DNA of 64,000 nt from Fictibacillus phosphorivorans (GCF_001619875.1 NZ_LRFC01000012.1:89400-153399), one strand, 5' to 3'; shown: positions 33,721 through 43,813, numbered from the stretch's first letter. Numbers and translations: made by a program. Notes: a model not told the origin generated them from the letters alone.

Positions 33721-33920
33721 TTGTATAACCTCCTGAATCTTGTTCTACAGAGATATCCTTCCCTTTTTAGAAGAATCATAAACGAAATTTTAAGCAGAGC
33801 TCAATTTAAAAAGCCAAACTGTATTAAAAGGTTTAAGGTGAGTTAAAAGCGGTAAAACACTAGTATGCATGAAACAAAGATTGGACAAAAGTGATACGAA
33901 AAACAAAGGAGGCAACAAAA

Positions 33921-34253
33921 ATGGAAAGCAGACATATGGTTGATGACGAACGCAATGTAGACACAAGCAAGGTGGAAGAAACAGCAAGCCGCATGAGTGA
34001 GAGCAAAAAGGACGAAATTTTATCGAATTTTGAAGAGTTTAAAAGCTATCTGCACAGCAAAGTACAGATTGGCGAAAAAATGGGTATGAGTGAAGAAACC
34101 CTCGCAAAAACTGCAGAGAAAGTAGCAGATTACTTAGCGGACCATGAGGAGCCACGCAACTCAGAAGAGAACCTTTTAAAAGAGCTATGGAAAGTGGGAG
34201 AACAAGAAGAGCGCCACAAGCTGGCACATATGCTAGTGAAACTTGTGAAGTAA
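33921..34253 (+). CDS. DUF3243-family protein
   Basis: A 110-residue helical protein with LSNFEEFKSYLHSKVQIGEKMGMSEETLAKTAEKVADYLADHEEPRNSEENLLKELWKVG-type content seen in DUF3243 (YmfJ-like). ATG 33921 follows AAAGGAGG; the ten upstream residues are excluded. It carries a short charged N-terminal extension compared with YmfJ. Function unknown. Confidence 0.8.
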   Translation: MESRHMVDDERNVDTSKVEETASRMSESKKDEILSNFEEFKSYLHSKVQIGEKMGMSEETLAKTAEKVADYLADHEEPRNSEENLLKELWKVGEQEERHKLAHMLVKLVK

Positions 34254-34263
34254 AGAGAGGGAG

Positions 34264-34298
34264 AAAAGCTGCTTGGTAACAAACGAGCAGCTTTTTTT
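34264..34298 (+). terminator. Terminator of the DUF3243 gene
   Basis: AAAAGCTGCT, loop TGGTAACAAACG, AGCAGCTTTTTTT. Confidence 0.9.
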
Positions 34299-34324
34299 AA
34301 TGAGGTTAATGCCAGAAAATGAAT

Positions 34325-34440
34325 GTGGACAGTAAATTATTGAAAGTGGACAGTAAACCAGAAGAAGTGGACAGTAAATTACTGAAAGTGGACAGTAAAT
34401 AACCGAAAGTGGACAGTAAATCAGAATTTGGGATAGTCAT
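34325..34440. repeat. Intergenic 21-bp tandem array, unit GTGGACAGTAAA...
   Basis: GTGGACAGTAAA begins at 34325, 34346, 34367, 34388 and 34409, an exact 21-base period, with a decayed sixth copy at about 34430. The nine bases between cores vary around T-CCGAA. It lies between the DUF3243 terminator and the PAP2 gene. Confidence 0.93.
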
Positions 34441-34568
34441 TACTTACATTAGATATCGGAGCTATAACAATTCTATTCCGCAGCAGCATTATTGTGAAAA
34501 ATGGTTTAATTTACTGCTGAAAAGTGAAAACTTACCTTAAAACAAAGGCAAAAGATGAGGAGATCTTT

Positions 34569-35276
34569 ATGTTACGAGAACTGGCCAATAAACTACCCTT
34601 TCCAATACTGCCATTACTCTATATAGTAGGCGGGCTGGCTCTTTCGTTTTTTTCGTTAAACGTGTTTTTTGAGTTGTCAGAAGACTTGATGGAAGATGAG
34701 CGATTTCAGTTTGACCAAGTCATCATACAATACGTTTCAACCATAAGAAATGAAACGTTAACTGGAATTATGAAATTTATTACCTTTTTGGGATCCATTA
34801 ATGTACTTACTCTTTTATTGGTGGGAAGTCTGATATGGCTGATCGGAAAGCGAAAGAATTATTGGGGAGCCATTTTTTATTTAGTGGCAGTAGCAGGCGG
34901 CGGGCTTTTAAATCTTGGTTTAAAGCATTGGTTTGGAAGAATGCGTCCAGAAGATAGTTTAATCGTTGAGCAAGGATTCAGCTATCCGAGCGGACATGCT
35001 ATGGGGAGTTTGATTTATTATGGTTTTCTTGGGTATTTGGTCGTGAGAAGCAGAAGGAGTAAGAATCTCAAAGTACTTTTGGCAGTTGGCTTTATAACAA
35101 TCATCGTGCTGATCGGTTTGAGCCGTATATACTTAGGGGTTCATTATCCCTCAGATGTGTTAGCAGGTTTTTCAGCTGGAACCGTTTGGCTGTTTATTTG
35201 TATCGGTGGCCGAGAATCGATTAGAGCTTATCAAAAAAGGACGCTTCCTTTTTTTAAAAGGAAACATCCCCAATAA
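34569..35276 (+). CDS. PAP2-family membrane phosphatase
   Basis: A 235-residue membrane phosphatase with about six helices. The three PAP2 motifs are KHWFGRMRP (KX6RP), SYPSGHAMGS (PSGH) and SRIYLGVHYPSDVLAG (SRX5HX3D). It dephosphorylates lipid phosphates such as phosphatidate, PGP or undecaprenyl pyrophosphate. ATG 34569 follows GAGGAG. Its 3' end overlaps the convergent lipid-kinase gene by 23 bases, an interesting pairing of lipid phosphatase and kinase. Confidence 0.9.
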   Translation: MLRELANKLPFPILPLLYIVGGLALSFFSLNVFFELSEDLMEDERFQFDQVIIQYVSTIRNETLTGIMKFITFLGSINVLTLLLVGSLIWLIGKRKNYWGAIFYLVAVAGGGLLNLGLKHWFGRMRPEDSLIVEQGFSYPSGHAMGSLIYYGFLGYLVVRSRRSKNLKVLLAVGFITIIVLIGLSRIYLGVHYPSDVLAGFSAGTVWLFICIGGRESIRAYQKRTLPFFKRKHPQ

Positions 35277-36168
35277 CAGCATTTAGACGTTCTTTCAGGC
35301 ATTTTACGACGGCCGGTGTTTTATGTTCTCGCTCTCCATCGCAGTCAATGAGCTGTTGGGGAGCTGTTTTTATGTGGATTTCTGAGCTTTGAAAATAATG
35401 ATAGCCTTGTCCTTCCCGTGATGTGTCGGACAAACGATTTTGAAGGACATCCCAAATAAAGGATATGGATGGTTCTTCTATCAGCAAGCAATCAAGCATA
35501 CCGTCTTGTATATCTGTATCAGGAAAAAAAGGTCGTATGCCGCCAGTGAACGGACCGTTAACCGCCAGAAACATCGCAGCATTTCCGTGAAATTGAAACT
35601 CTTTAGATTCTATTGAAATCTCGAAAGGTTCCCATGTTTGAAAGGATTTAGCCGCTGATAAATAATAGGAAAGTCTGCCGAATTTTTCTTTCGTATCAGG
35701 ATCAATCGACTCTGAAACGTGGGTGATGAGTCCGATTCCCCAAAAGTTCGTAAAAAAATGACCGTTAAATTCTCCAACATCAATCGATTGAAATTTTTTC
35801 TCACACAGCTGTGCGGCAGCTTTTACAGGATTTTGGTTCATTCCTAATGCCCTCGAAAAGTCGTTGCACGTTCCGCCAGGCAAAATTCCGAATGCCGGCG
35901 GATTATCTTTTATCGACAATACGGCGTGAGCAATTTCATGAACCGTACCATCACCGCCTGCCGCGATAATGAGGTCGGTATTTTGATGAAGCTGCTTCAC
36001 GAATGAAGCTCCTTCTCCAGGAGCAGTTGTTTCATATACTTGGACATCCTCATAACCTTTTTTTAGTTCTGTGAGGACATCATTCCATTGATTCGAAAGC
36101 CGTCCTTGGCCAGCAGTTGGATTAAGAATGATGGAAACTCGTTTTAAGGATGATGGATTCATATTCAT
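35254..36168 (-). CDS. Diacylglycerol/lipid kinase (YegS/DagK family)
   Basis: A 304-residue lipid kinase: nucleotide loop AAGGDGTVHEIAHAVL, IILNPTAGQGR at the N-terminus, FGILPGGTCNDFSRALG and the C-terminal DGMLDCLL and IDCDGE motifs. It phosphorylates diacylglycerol or a related lipid. The ATG overlaps the stop of hmoB by ATGA, so translation is coupled to it. The exact lipid substrate is not determined. Confidence 0.9.
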   Translation of the reverse strand: MNMNPSSLKRVSIILNPTAGQGRLSNQWNDVLTELKKGYEDVQVYETTAPGEGASFVKQLHQNTDLIIAAGGDGTVHEIAHAVLSIKDNPPAFGILPGGTCNDFSRALGMNQNPVKAAAQLCEKKFQSIDVGEFNGHFFTNFWGIGLITHVSESIDPDTKEKFGRLSYYLSAAKSFQTWEPFEISIESKEFQFHGNAAMFLAVNGPFTGGIRPFFPDTDIQDGMLDCLLIEEPSISFIWDVLQNRLSDTSREGQGYHYFQSSEIHIKTAPQQLIDCDGEREHKTPAVVKCLKERLNAVIGDVSF

Positions 36169-36656
36169 TGAACGACCATGTATTCTTTTACGAATGATTT
36201 TCCCCTAAACAGTGTTTCAGGCAGACCTTTAGAGGTGCCTCTATTTTTGTGCGCTTCTTCATAAGCTTTAGATTGCTGCCAATTTATAAAGTCAGCATGT
36301 GATTTCCACAGTGTCATAACGATGTAAGGATCTTGGTGAAGGGGGCGCAGAATTCGAATGCCGTTAAAGCCAGGTTCATTTTCAACAAGGCCAGCACGGT
36401 TCTGAAACCGTTCTTCAAACAGAGCTCTACCTTCATCTGAAACGGGAATATGGTTCATAACGACGAAACCAGCCCCAGTTAAAGATCCTCTTTGATTAAT
36501 GACTTCATATTCATGTTTTTCTGTAAATGGATTCTCTCCTTCTGTTTCGAAAACAAGAGCAGAATTCGAATCACCTTCTAGCAGGATAGCTTGATCGTAT
36601 TTTTCTTGATAGGTCGCTAAATAGTCTGAAGTCCCATATGTAATGTATATATTCAT
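36165..36656 (-). CDS. hmoB: HmoB, heme-degrading monooxygenase
   Basis: A 163-residue ABM-fold protein matching HmoB (YhgC): the C-terminal domain has VMNHIPVSDEGRALFEERFQNR, VENEPGFNGIRILRP and DPYIVMTLWKSHADFINWQQSKAYEEAHK. It opens the heme ring to release iron. In B. subtilis yhgC is near pbpF-hemEHY, as here. It is coupled to the downstream lipid kinase by a four-base overlap and divergent from pbpF. Confidence 0.9.
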   Translation of the reverse strand: MNIYITYGTSDYLATYQEKYDQAILLEGDSNSALVFETEGENPFTEKHEYEVINQRGSLTGAGFVVMNHIPVSDEGRALFEERFQNRAGLVENEPGFNGIRILRPLHQDPYIVMTLWKSHADFINWQQSKAYEEAHKNRGTSKGLPETLFRGKSFVKEYMVVQ

Positions 36657-36813
36657 GCGAATCCCTGCCTTTTCATATTCATTTACCTATGTTTTACCCA
36701 ACCGTTCGGCACATTAAACAGTGTAAGAATGTGGTTACTTGTAATATACTTTCCAACTAAGGGAAAATTATATAAAATGTACTTTTCGACCTAGAATGAA
36801 ATGAGGGTTGGTT

Positions 36814-39036
36814 ATGGTAAAGAAAAGTCTCATCGCATTGGGTGTTTTAATCGGTTCGCTTATCGTTGGTTTTTTTGCGTACTTGTTTATTATCATGGCT
36901 GGAGATTATGTAATAGATGAAAAGGCTCTTGTTATGGATTCTGCAACACTTCTAGTAACAGAGAACGGAGATAAAATAACAAAGATTTATGACGAGAATC
37001 GGGAAATTGTGAGTATAGAGGATATCCCCAAACATGTCCAAGAAGCGTTCGTCGCAGTAGAGGATAGCCGATTTTATAAACATAACGGAATTGATGTTAA
37101 AGCGATTTCCCGTGCGATCTATAAGGACATCTTAGCTGGAGGCAAAGTTGAGGGGGGAAGTACGATCACCCAGCAGCTTGCAAAAAATGTTTTTTTATCA
37201 CATGAGAAGTCGTGGTTTCGAAAGACGAAGGAAGCGGTAATTGCTATAAATCTAGAAAGAAGATATCCAAAAGATAAGATTTTAGAGATGTATCTCAATC
37301 AAATCTACTTCGGACATGGAGCATACGGGATCCAGCTCGCAGCAAAAACGTATTTTAATAAGAATGTAAGTGATTTAACTGTGGCTGAAGGAGCGATGCT
37401 TGCCGGACTTCCGAAAGCGCCAAACTATTATTCTCCGCTTAAACATCCTAAGGAAGCGAAAGAGCGCCGTGATCTCATTCTTGCTTTAATGGAGAAACAA
37501 GACTATCTATCACCATCAGAAACCGTTAGGGCACAAGGGAAAACAATCGCACTTGATTTTCAGCAAGAAGAGCGTAATCCCGCGTATACAACGTATATTG
37601 ATATGGTGATAAAAGAAGCGAAAGATAAGTATCAGCTCTCTAGAGAAGAACTGAGACAGGGCGGCTACAAGATTGTTGTACCGATGGATCCTTCAGCACA
37701 AGATGCGGTGTATAAAAGTTTTCAGGACGGCAAGTATTTTGTCGGTACAGGACAGGAAAAACCTGAAGGCGCGATGGTTTTAATGAATGGCAAAACCGGT
37801 GGGCTCATTGCTGTTCAAGGCGGACGCAATTATGTAACAGAAGGGTTGAACCGCGTGGAAGTTAACCGGCAGCCAGGCTCTACCTTTAAGCCTCTATCTG
37901 TATATGGACCTGCACTAGAATCAGAAAAATATAAACCATATTCCATGCTGCGAGACGAGGAATTAAGCTATAACGGTTATGAACCGAAAAATTATAACGG
38001 CAGATATGAAGGTGAAGTATCAATGGTCGATGCGATCTCTCACTCGGTGAACTCATCTGCCGTCTGGCTTTTAAATGAAGTTGGTATTTCAAACTCGAAA
38101 AATTATTTAGACCAGCTTGGCATGCCGATTGAAGACAAAGGGCTCGGAATCGCACTCGGCGGTATTGACCAAGGGGTAAGCCCTCTTCAGATGGTAAAAG
38201 GATATCGAAGTTTTCTTCATGAAGGCAAAACGGTAGAACCTTTTGTGATAAGCAAAATTTATAACAATGAAGGCGAGCTTATCGGTAAAGCGAAACGCGA
38301 AGAAAAGAAGGTGTGGAAAAAGCAAAACGCATGGTACATGACGCGCATGCTTCAGCAGGTCGTGAAGAACGGAACGGGATCTGATGGATCTGAAAATATG
38401 GAGATCGCAGGGAAAACAGGGACAACAAACTATCCGAACGTTGAAAAAGGAAATAAAGATACGTGGTTTGTAGGCTATACTCCTGAAGTCGTTGGTGCCG
38501 TTTGGGTCGGTTATGACCGAACAACGAAAGAAACCTATTTGAACAGCGGAAGCGCTCTTCCTACGCTATTATTTAAACAAGTGATTAACGGAATGCCTTC
38601 TCAAAAGGGATTAACATTTAAAAAGCCAGATGGTGTGAAGGATTTAGAACCTCCGATCGATTTGATAGAAATTAATGACCTCCGTGCGGCGTTTGGAATG
38701 GGTGATTATGGAATGCCTTCTGTTAAGCTGAACTGGACACCATCTAGAGATGAGCGGCTACAGTATAAGGTTTACTCGGTAAACGAAGGAGAAACAACAC
38801 TTTTAGATACAATAAAAGGAAAGGGAGAATATTTAGCTTCGGGCAAGAATTTGTTTACGCTTCCTGACTTTTATGTGGTGCCTTATAACCCACTTACGAA
38901 ACAAGAAGGAGAACCATCAAATGTGGTGTCGATCTCCCTTTTTCCGGGGTTTGGTGACGACGGTGATAAGAAAGAAGTAATGGCAAAAGAAAAGTCTAGT
39001 AAAGGGAAAGAGAAAAAGAAAAAGAAGAATGATTAA
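36814..39036 (+). CDS. pbpF: PbpF, class A penicillin-binding protein
   Basis: A 740-residue bifunctional peptidoglycan synthase. After one membrane helix (residues ~6-30), the glycosyltransferase domain has E83 in AVEDSRFYKHNG, GGSTITQQLAKN and KDKILEMYLNQIYFGHGAYG. The transpeptidase has S356 in RQPGSTFKP, SVN, and K534 in GKTGTTN. The tail is lysine-rich. ATG 36814 is six bases after GAGGG. PbpF contributes to germ cell wall; the order hmoB-pbpF-hemEHY matches B. subtilis except for an inserted protease. Confidence 0.94.
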   Translation: MVKKSLIALGVLIGSLIVGFFAYLFIIMAGDYVIDEKALVMDSATLLVTENGDKITKIYDENREIVSIEDIPKHVQEAFVAVEDSRFYKHNGIDVKAISRAIYKDILAGGKVEGGSTITQQLAKNVFLSHEKSWFRKTKEAVIAINLERRYPKDKILEMYLNQIYFGHGAYGIQLAAKTYFNKNVSDLTVAEGAMLAGLPKAPNYYSPLKHPKEAKERRDLILALMEKQDYLSPSETVRAQGKTIALDFQQEERNPAYTTYIDMVIKEAKDKYQLSREELRQGGYKIVVPMDPSAQDAVYKSFQDGKYFVGTGQEKPEGAMVLMNGKTGGLIAVQGGRNYVTEGLNRVEVNRQPGSTFKPLSVYGPALESEKYKPYSMLRDEELSYNGYEPKNYNGRYEGEVSMVDAISHSVNSSAVWLLNEVGISNSKNYLDQLGMPIEDKGLGIALGGIDQGVSPLQMVKGYRSFLHEGKTVEPFVISKIYNNEGELIGKAKREEKKVWKKQNAWYMTRMLQQVVKNGTGSDGSENMEIAGKTGTTNYPNVEKGNKDTWFVGYTPEVVGAVWVGYDRTTKETYLNSGSALPTLLFKQVINGMPSQKGLTFKKPDGVKDLEPPIDLIEINDLRAAFGMGDYGMPSVKLNWTPSRDERLQYKVYSVNEGETTLLDTIKGKGEYLASGKNLFTLPDFYVVPYNPLTKQEGEPSNVVSISLFPGFGDDGDKKEVMAKEKSSKGKEKKKKKND

Positions 39037-39041
39037 GCTGT

Positions 39042-39079
39042 GGAAGATGGAGGGTTTTAGCAATCCATCTTCTTTTTTG
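39042..39079 (+). terminator. Terminator of pbpF
   Basis: GAAGATGGA, loop GGGTTTTAGCAA, TCCATCTTCTTTTTT. A second hairpin (GGCTAGCG/CGCTAGCC) follows at about 39082-39112. Confidence 0.85.
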
Positions 39080-39166
39080 TAGGCTAGCGGGGAAGGGATT
39101 CATCGCTAGCCCCGTGTAAAGGGAGCTTCCTGGAGAGCTGAAAAAAAGCCTGTATAAAAGAGCAAT

Positions 39167-39198
39167 AAAAAAGATAGGCACCCGGCCTATCTTTTTTA
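39167..39198. terminator. Terminator of the M36 metalloprotease (bidirectional)
   Basis: AAAAAAGATAGGC, loop ACCC/G, GCCTATCTTTTTT. T-runs exist on both strands. Confidence 0.9.
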
Positions 39199-39218
39199 CT
39201 TCACTCTAGGAAGCTACA

Positions 39219-42200
39219 TCAATTCCCGAATGGACTTTTTACTTCAACTGTGAAAGGCACGTTTGCACCTGTATAAAGGCCAACATAAATATAGGATGTT
39301 CCGCCTGGTACTACACCTGATTCATTTGCACCGGCTGTTGCCATACTGCCGATCAGATTAAATGCAGAGTCATAAAAATAAACATCCAGATCGTGAGAGC
39401 CGCCATCAGGGCCAGACACTGTAACATTGTGAAGTCCATCACGGTACTGCTCTGGAAGACTCACTACATATCCATCCACCCCTTGTGAAGCGGGCTCAGG
39501 ATTCTGAGTGGTGATAAATTCGTTTTGTGTCACACTGCCTGTGGCATTCAAGTCAGCAAGGCTTCCGATGCCTGTAGCCGGGTTACCTGATAGAATAATA
39601 CCTTCAGCCTTAAAAGGGTCTGTTACGACTGGAGGCAATGCTGAAACTTTTGAAGAACGTTCTGCAAACACTTGAACCTCAGCTACTTGTACATTTCCTA
39701 AAGAGTTATCCTGAGCACTTTTCGCGATGAATTTCACGAAATTTGCTTTCACTGGTTCTGCTAGATTAAAGGTTTTATAATGCAGATCAGGTGTTGCAGG
39801 CCGAGGTTTTCCTGCTGTAAATGTGCCGTCTTTTACCGTGGTCCAGTTTTCACCGTCAAGTGATGTTTGGACGGTAAAATCTTTTAATGCCGAAAAGCGA
39901 GCCTTTGCGATGTCTTTAAATGCACTGATTTGAACACTTGATACAGTAGCTGGTTTGTCACCAGCTAAATCCACGACGAACTCGGCCCCGTTAAAACCTT
40001 CTTCCTTCGTTTGTGAAGAGAACACCGTTGCTTCCGTATCATCTAGTGCATTTTTTGCAGGATGTGTATCTGTTTGATCGGTCACAGAAACGAGCTCAGC
40101 CCCATTTGCTGCTGATGCAAGGTTAGGAGACAGATTCACATTAAGGGATTCAATTTTACCGGCGGTGATGGCTACATCTTTAAATGTTGTAGAACCAAAA
40201 CCTCGAGCTTGAATGGTAACATCATATGTTCCTGAAACCATCGGCAGGCTAAAGCCACCTTTATCACTTGATAAAGCAACAGGACTAGTGCGTGCTTCAT
40301 ATTGTCCGATAATGATTTTGGCATCCTTTACCGGTTTATTGGTAGAAGCATTGATAATTTTTCCTGCAAGCATGCCATTTTGTCCTGTAACAGGATGATC
40401 GTATGCAGGTTTTGGATCTGTATCGTCACCTGACTGTGATTTTGCCGAAGCACCGAGTCCGCGCTGTGAAAAAGCCTTCCAAAGCAGATCATAATGCTCT
40501 CCGCCATAACGGTCTTGATCAGCAGCAATGATGGCTGTGCGCATGTCATCCATTGATGGATCCGGTGCTGAGATCGGCATAGCGTCCATTATGATGTGTT
40601 CTGCAACAGTTTCTCCTTTTTCTTTTCCGAGTTCGGCTATTAAGCTATCTCTTACGTGCCATAAGATGGCTGCCCATATTTCACCGTCAGCGTGAACTTC
40701 TGGTCCGACGATATCAAAGCCGATATCACCAAACTGCAGGGGAGCATCGTCAAGCGCCCAGCTTCGGATACCGCGGTCTGGATTCCCTGTCACATATGCA
40801 CCGACAACAGGGTCTTTTTGAAGACCGTTTTTCACAAGGTAATGCATTCCGAACCAGTCACCCCAAGCTTCGCCCATTGATCCAGCCTGGTGGCTGTTAA
40901 GAGATTCGCCTCCTGCTACATAACGATTGGAAAGGGCATGGCTGTATTCGTGATAGATGATTCCTGCATCAAAATCGCCATCTGTATATTCTCCTTCAAA
41001 TGCACCTTTAATCGGTTCCCATAGAAACATACCGCTCCAAGCTGGGATTCCATCTGGAAGTGTAAGCATATAAGCATTATCACGACCCGTATAAGTCGGT
41101 TCTCCACCTGAAGCCGCACCAGCCTGTACAAGTCCTAATATGGGGTCGCCTTCCATGCCGCCTTTACCAAAATTTGAAGCTTGAAGGTTTCCTGCTGATT
41201 CTGTCCACCCAAGTTTATAAAAGTAATCGTGGAACACGTTGTGATGGTAGAACAGATTCGTAGAAGCACTATCCGCATCTTCTGCATAGGAAGGCGGGAG
41301 AATTTGTCCGTGTGTTTCGTTCCATGTGTTTTTAAACGCATATTTAAATTTCCCGAGTGGATTTACAGGTCGGATTAATCCAGCCCCTTCTGGAACGAGA
41401 AAGTTGCTCCAATTTACATAAGTATCTGCGTTATTTCCGAGTGTTGTAATCCCTGCGTCAGTTGCTGGTAAAAGCCAGCCTTGAGGAGAAGCAGCCGGAT
41501 CTCCATTAAAGGACTTGAGGACCTGTTTTCCACCTGAAGCAGCACCGGGATAATTTTCAAAGATCAGCCCTTCAGGATCAAGGTTATGAACGAGAGAACG
41601 TTCAAAAAGCGTCTCGCCTGTTACCCCATCAATTACAACTTCTTTACCTTTGTTCAATTTTTCAATAAAAAGTACTCGATATGCTGGCCGGACGCCATCA
41701 GGTGTAACAAAAGAGGATTTTTTTACACGCTGTACGGTTGGAAGTGATCCGCCCGCGGCATATTCTTCCCATCTATGCTTGGTCCCATTTAAAGAAGGTG
41801 TATAACTTAAATTCGGTAGATGTTCTTTTACTACTGATATAAGAGCTTCCTTGCTTGATAGCTTGTGTGCTTCATCGAGTTTAGAGGCCTTGGAAGTATT
41901 TGAGGCAACGGAGAGGATGCGGCCGTCTTTATTAACGGCAATGATGATTCGCCCGCCGTTTGCCGATTCAATTCCAGAGAACGACTGCTGAAACACGACC
42001 GTCTGAAGATCGTTTCCTGGGATCTTGTGGTTTTTAATGATAGAAAGAGAATCTATTTGTTCTGAGGTGATTCCAAAAACTTCAGCGTTCGATTTCAGCC
42101 AGTTTCGCGCAATGGTTTCACTATTATAGCTCGAAGGAGGGGTTAAATATCCTTTATTTTTTGTTATAAAAGAAGGTGTGCCAAATGTTGAATTCCAAGA

Positions 42201-42446
42201 AATTTTTGTGCCGGACCCTGATGATTGGATGAGTTCATTTGCTGCTTGAATTTGTGTATCGGCGGGCATGACAGCAGGTAAATCTTTGCGGATATCAAAG
42301 GCTTCGTGCTGATGTTCACCAGCTTTTTTTGATAATTCGTCTTCAGATAAAGCATTAACAGGGAGGCTGGAACTACCAAGTAGCTGGGAAGCGAGCAGAG
42401 CAGAACTTAAAAATGTTCTTGTTAACGTTTTTTTATTTAAGGACAT
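39219..42446 (-). CDS. Secreted M36 (fungalysin-type) zinc metalloprotease, multidomain
   Basis: A 1075-residue exported protease. A signal peptide (to about VNALS, residue 33) precedes an FTP/PepSY-type propeptide and the M36 catalytic domain with H499-E500-x-x-H503 in IIYHEYSHALSNRY and third ligand E526 in GEAWGDWFGMHY. C-terminal modules are a carboxypeptidase-regulatory-like Ig domain (GKIINASTNKPVKDAKI), an F5/8-type C carbohydrate-binding-like domain (SVQISAF, VQTSLDGENWTTV, VKFIAKSA) and a prepeptidase-like end. ATG 42446 follows AAAGGAG. Inserted between pbpF and hemE relative to B. subtilis. Monocistronic. Confidence 0.92.
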   Translation of the reverse strand: MSLNKKTLTRTFLSSALLASQLLGSSSLPVNALSEDELSKKAGEHQHEAFDIRKDLPAVMPADTQIQAANELIQSSGSGTKISWNSTFGTPSFITKNKGYLTPPSSYNSETIARNWLKSNAEVFGITSEQIDSLSIIKNHKIPGNDLQTVVFQQSFSGIESANGGRIIIAVNKDGRILSVASNTSKASKLDEAHKLSSKEALISVVKEHLPNLSYTPSLNGTKHRWEEYAAGGSLPTVQRVKKSSFVTPDGVRPAYRVLFIEKLNKGKEVVIDGVTGETLFERSLVHNLDPEGLIFENYPGAASGGKQVLKSFNGDPAASPQGWLLPATDAGITTLGNNADTYVNWSNFLVPEGAGLIRPVNPLGKFKYAFKNTWNETHGQILPPSYAEDADSASTNLFYHHNVFHDYFYKLGWTESAGNLQASNFGKGGMEGDPILGLVQAGAASGGEPTYTGRDNAYMLTLPDGIPAWSGMFLWEPIKGAFEGEYTDGDFDAGIIYHEYSHALSNRYVAGGESLNSHQAGSMGEAWGDWFGMHYLVKNGLQKDPVVGAYVTGNPDRGIRSWALDDAPLQFGDIGFDIVGPEVHADGEIWAAILWHVRDSLIAELGKEKGETVAEHIIMDAMPISAPDPSMDDMRTAIIAADQDRYGGEHYDLLWKAFSQRGLGASAKSQSGDDTDPKPAYDHPVTGQNGMLAGKIINASTNKPVKDAKIIIGQYEARTSPVALSSDKGGFSLPMVSGTYDVTIQARGFGSTTFKDVAITAGKIESLNVNLSPNLASAANGAELVSVTDQTDTHPAKNALDDTEATVFSSQTKEEGFNGAEFVVDLAGDKPATVSSVQISAFKDIAKARFSALKDFTVQTSLDGENWTTVKDGTFTAGKPRPATPDLHYKTFNLAEPVKANFVKFIAKSAQDNSLGNVQVAEVQVFAERSSKVSALPPVVTDPFKAEGIILSGNPATGIGSLADLNATGSVTQNEFITTQNPEPASQGVDGYVVSLPEQYRDGLHNVTVSGPDGGSHDLDVYFYDSAFNLIGSMATAGANESGVVPGGTSYIYVGLYTGANVPFTVEVKSPFGN

Positions 42447-42489
42447 TACGATCACTCCTTTATTGAATTTTCTGACTTTTATTACCGTT

Positions 42490-42518
42490 ATTAAACAATT
42501 GAACATAAGTCGAGTCAA
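42490..42518 (-). promoter_or_regulatory. Sigma-A promoter of the M36 protease
   Basis: On the minus strand TTGACT, 17 bases, TTTAAT, about 44 bases before the start. The 330-base divergent gap to hemE also holds the hemE leader; no other clear element was found. Confidence 0.6.
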
Positions 42519-42778
42519 TTACTTAGCTGAAAGATAGTGCTTTCCCTCATGAAATTTAGACTCAAGTTATAGGCCAGGCATACAACTAAAGATATAGGGA
42601 GGGTGAAAAACCTTCCATTTTGCCAAAATCATGACAATTGAGCTGATTGCCTATACTTTTATTATGAATTCCCTTACAATGTGTATGGATATTGACGTTA
42701 AAGGTTTTAAGTTTCAGTGGCTAGGAGATAACAATAGTGCTGCAAGCTTTTGGTCTTGGATAGAAAGGTGTGTACGTT

Positions 42779-43813
42779 TTGACAATGAATGAAGAGTTTT
42801 TGAAAGCGTGTCGTAAGGAGAAAAATTCACATATTCCAGTATGGTACATGAGACAGGCGGGCCGTTCCCAGCCAGAGTACCGTAAATTGAAAGAGAAGTA
42901 TTCATTATTTGAAATCACACATAGACCAGAGATATGCGCTGGCGTTACGAAGCTGCCGGTTGATCAGCATGGTGTAGATGCAGCCATTCTTTACAAAGAT
43001 ATTATGTCTCCTGTCCCTGCAATTGGCGTAGATGTAGAGATTAAATCAGGTATTGGACCGGTGATCGATAAGCCTGTTCGAACACGTGAAGACGTAGAAC
43101 GGTTAGGGACAATTAACCCTGAAAAAGATGTTCCGTATGTTCTGGATACGATTAAAATTTTGCGTCAGCAATTAGAAGTGCCTCTTATTACATTTGCTGG
43201 TGCTCCGTTTACACTTGCGAGCTATATGGTTGAAGGCGGACCTTCACGCGATTATCATAAAACAAAGCAGCTGATGTACTCAGATCCTGAAAGCTGGTTC
43301 ATGCTGATGGACAAGCTCGGCGATATGACGATCTCTTATGCAAAAGCACAAATCGCTGCTGGTGCACAAGCGTTTCAGATTTTTGATTCATGGGTAGGTG
43401 CATTAAATGCGGCTGACTACAGAAAATACATTAAGCCTGTTATGCATAGAATTTTCTCTAGCCTGCGCGAAGAAAACATTCCGTTGATTCTTTACGGAAC
43501 AGGCGCACGCCATTTAGTAATGGAGTGGAACGAGCTGCCGATTGATGTGATCGGGCTTGATTGGAGATTATCTCCGAGAGAAGCGCGTCAGATGGGTGTT
43601 ACGAAGGCACTTCAAGGAAACTTAGATCCTTCTATTCTACTAGCTCCGTGGGAAGTCATCGAAGCACGTACAAAAGAAATATTGGATGAAGGTATGGAAG
43701 AGCCTGGATTTATCTTTAATGTGGGTAAAGGAATCTTCCCAGAAGTAAACATTGCGACATTAAAACAGCTGACCACCTTTGTCCACGAATACACGTCTAA
43801 AAAACTAGGGTGA
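42779..43813 (+). CDS. hemE: Uroporphyrinogen decarboxylase HemE
   Basis: A 344-residue enzyme that converts uroporphyrinogen III to coproporphyrinogen III. Signature [16 protein letters not shown] is near the N-terminus, followed by [36 protein letters not shown] and [16 protein letters not shown] 42779 is preferred because AAGGTG lies about nine bases upstream and gives the family-like N-terminus [10 protein letters not shown]. First gene of hemEHY, with a six-base gap to hemH. Confidence 0.95.
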   Translation: MTMNEEFLKACRKEKNSHIPVWYMRQAGRSQPEYRKLKEKYSLFEITHRPEICAGVTKLPVDQHGVDAAILYKDIMSPVPAIGVDVEIKSGIGPVIDKPVRTREDVERLGTINPEKDVPYVLDTIKILRQQLEVPLITFAGAPFTLASYMVEGGPSRDYHKTKQLMYSDPESWFMLMDKLGDMTISYAKAQIAAGAQAFQIFDSWVGALNAADYRKYIKPVMHRIFSSLREENIPLILYGTGARHLVMEWNELPIDVIGLDWRLSPREARQMGVTKALQGNLDPSILLAPWEVIEARTKEILDEGMEEPGFIFNVGKGIFPEVNIATLKQLTTFVHEYTSKKLG

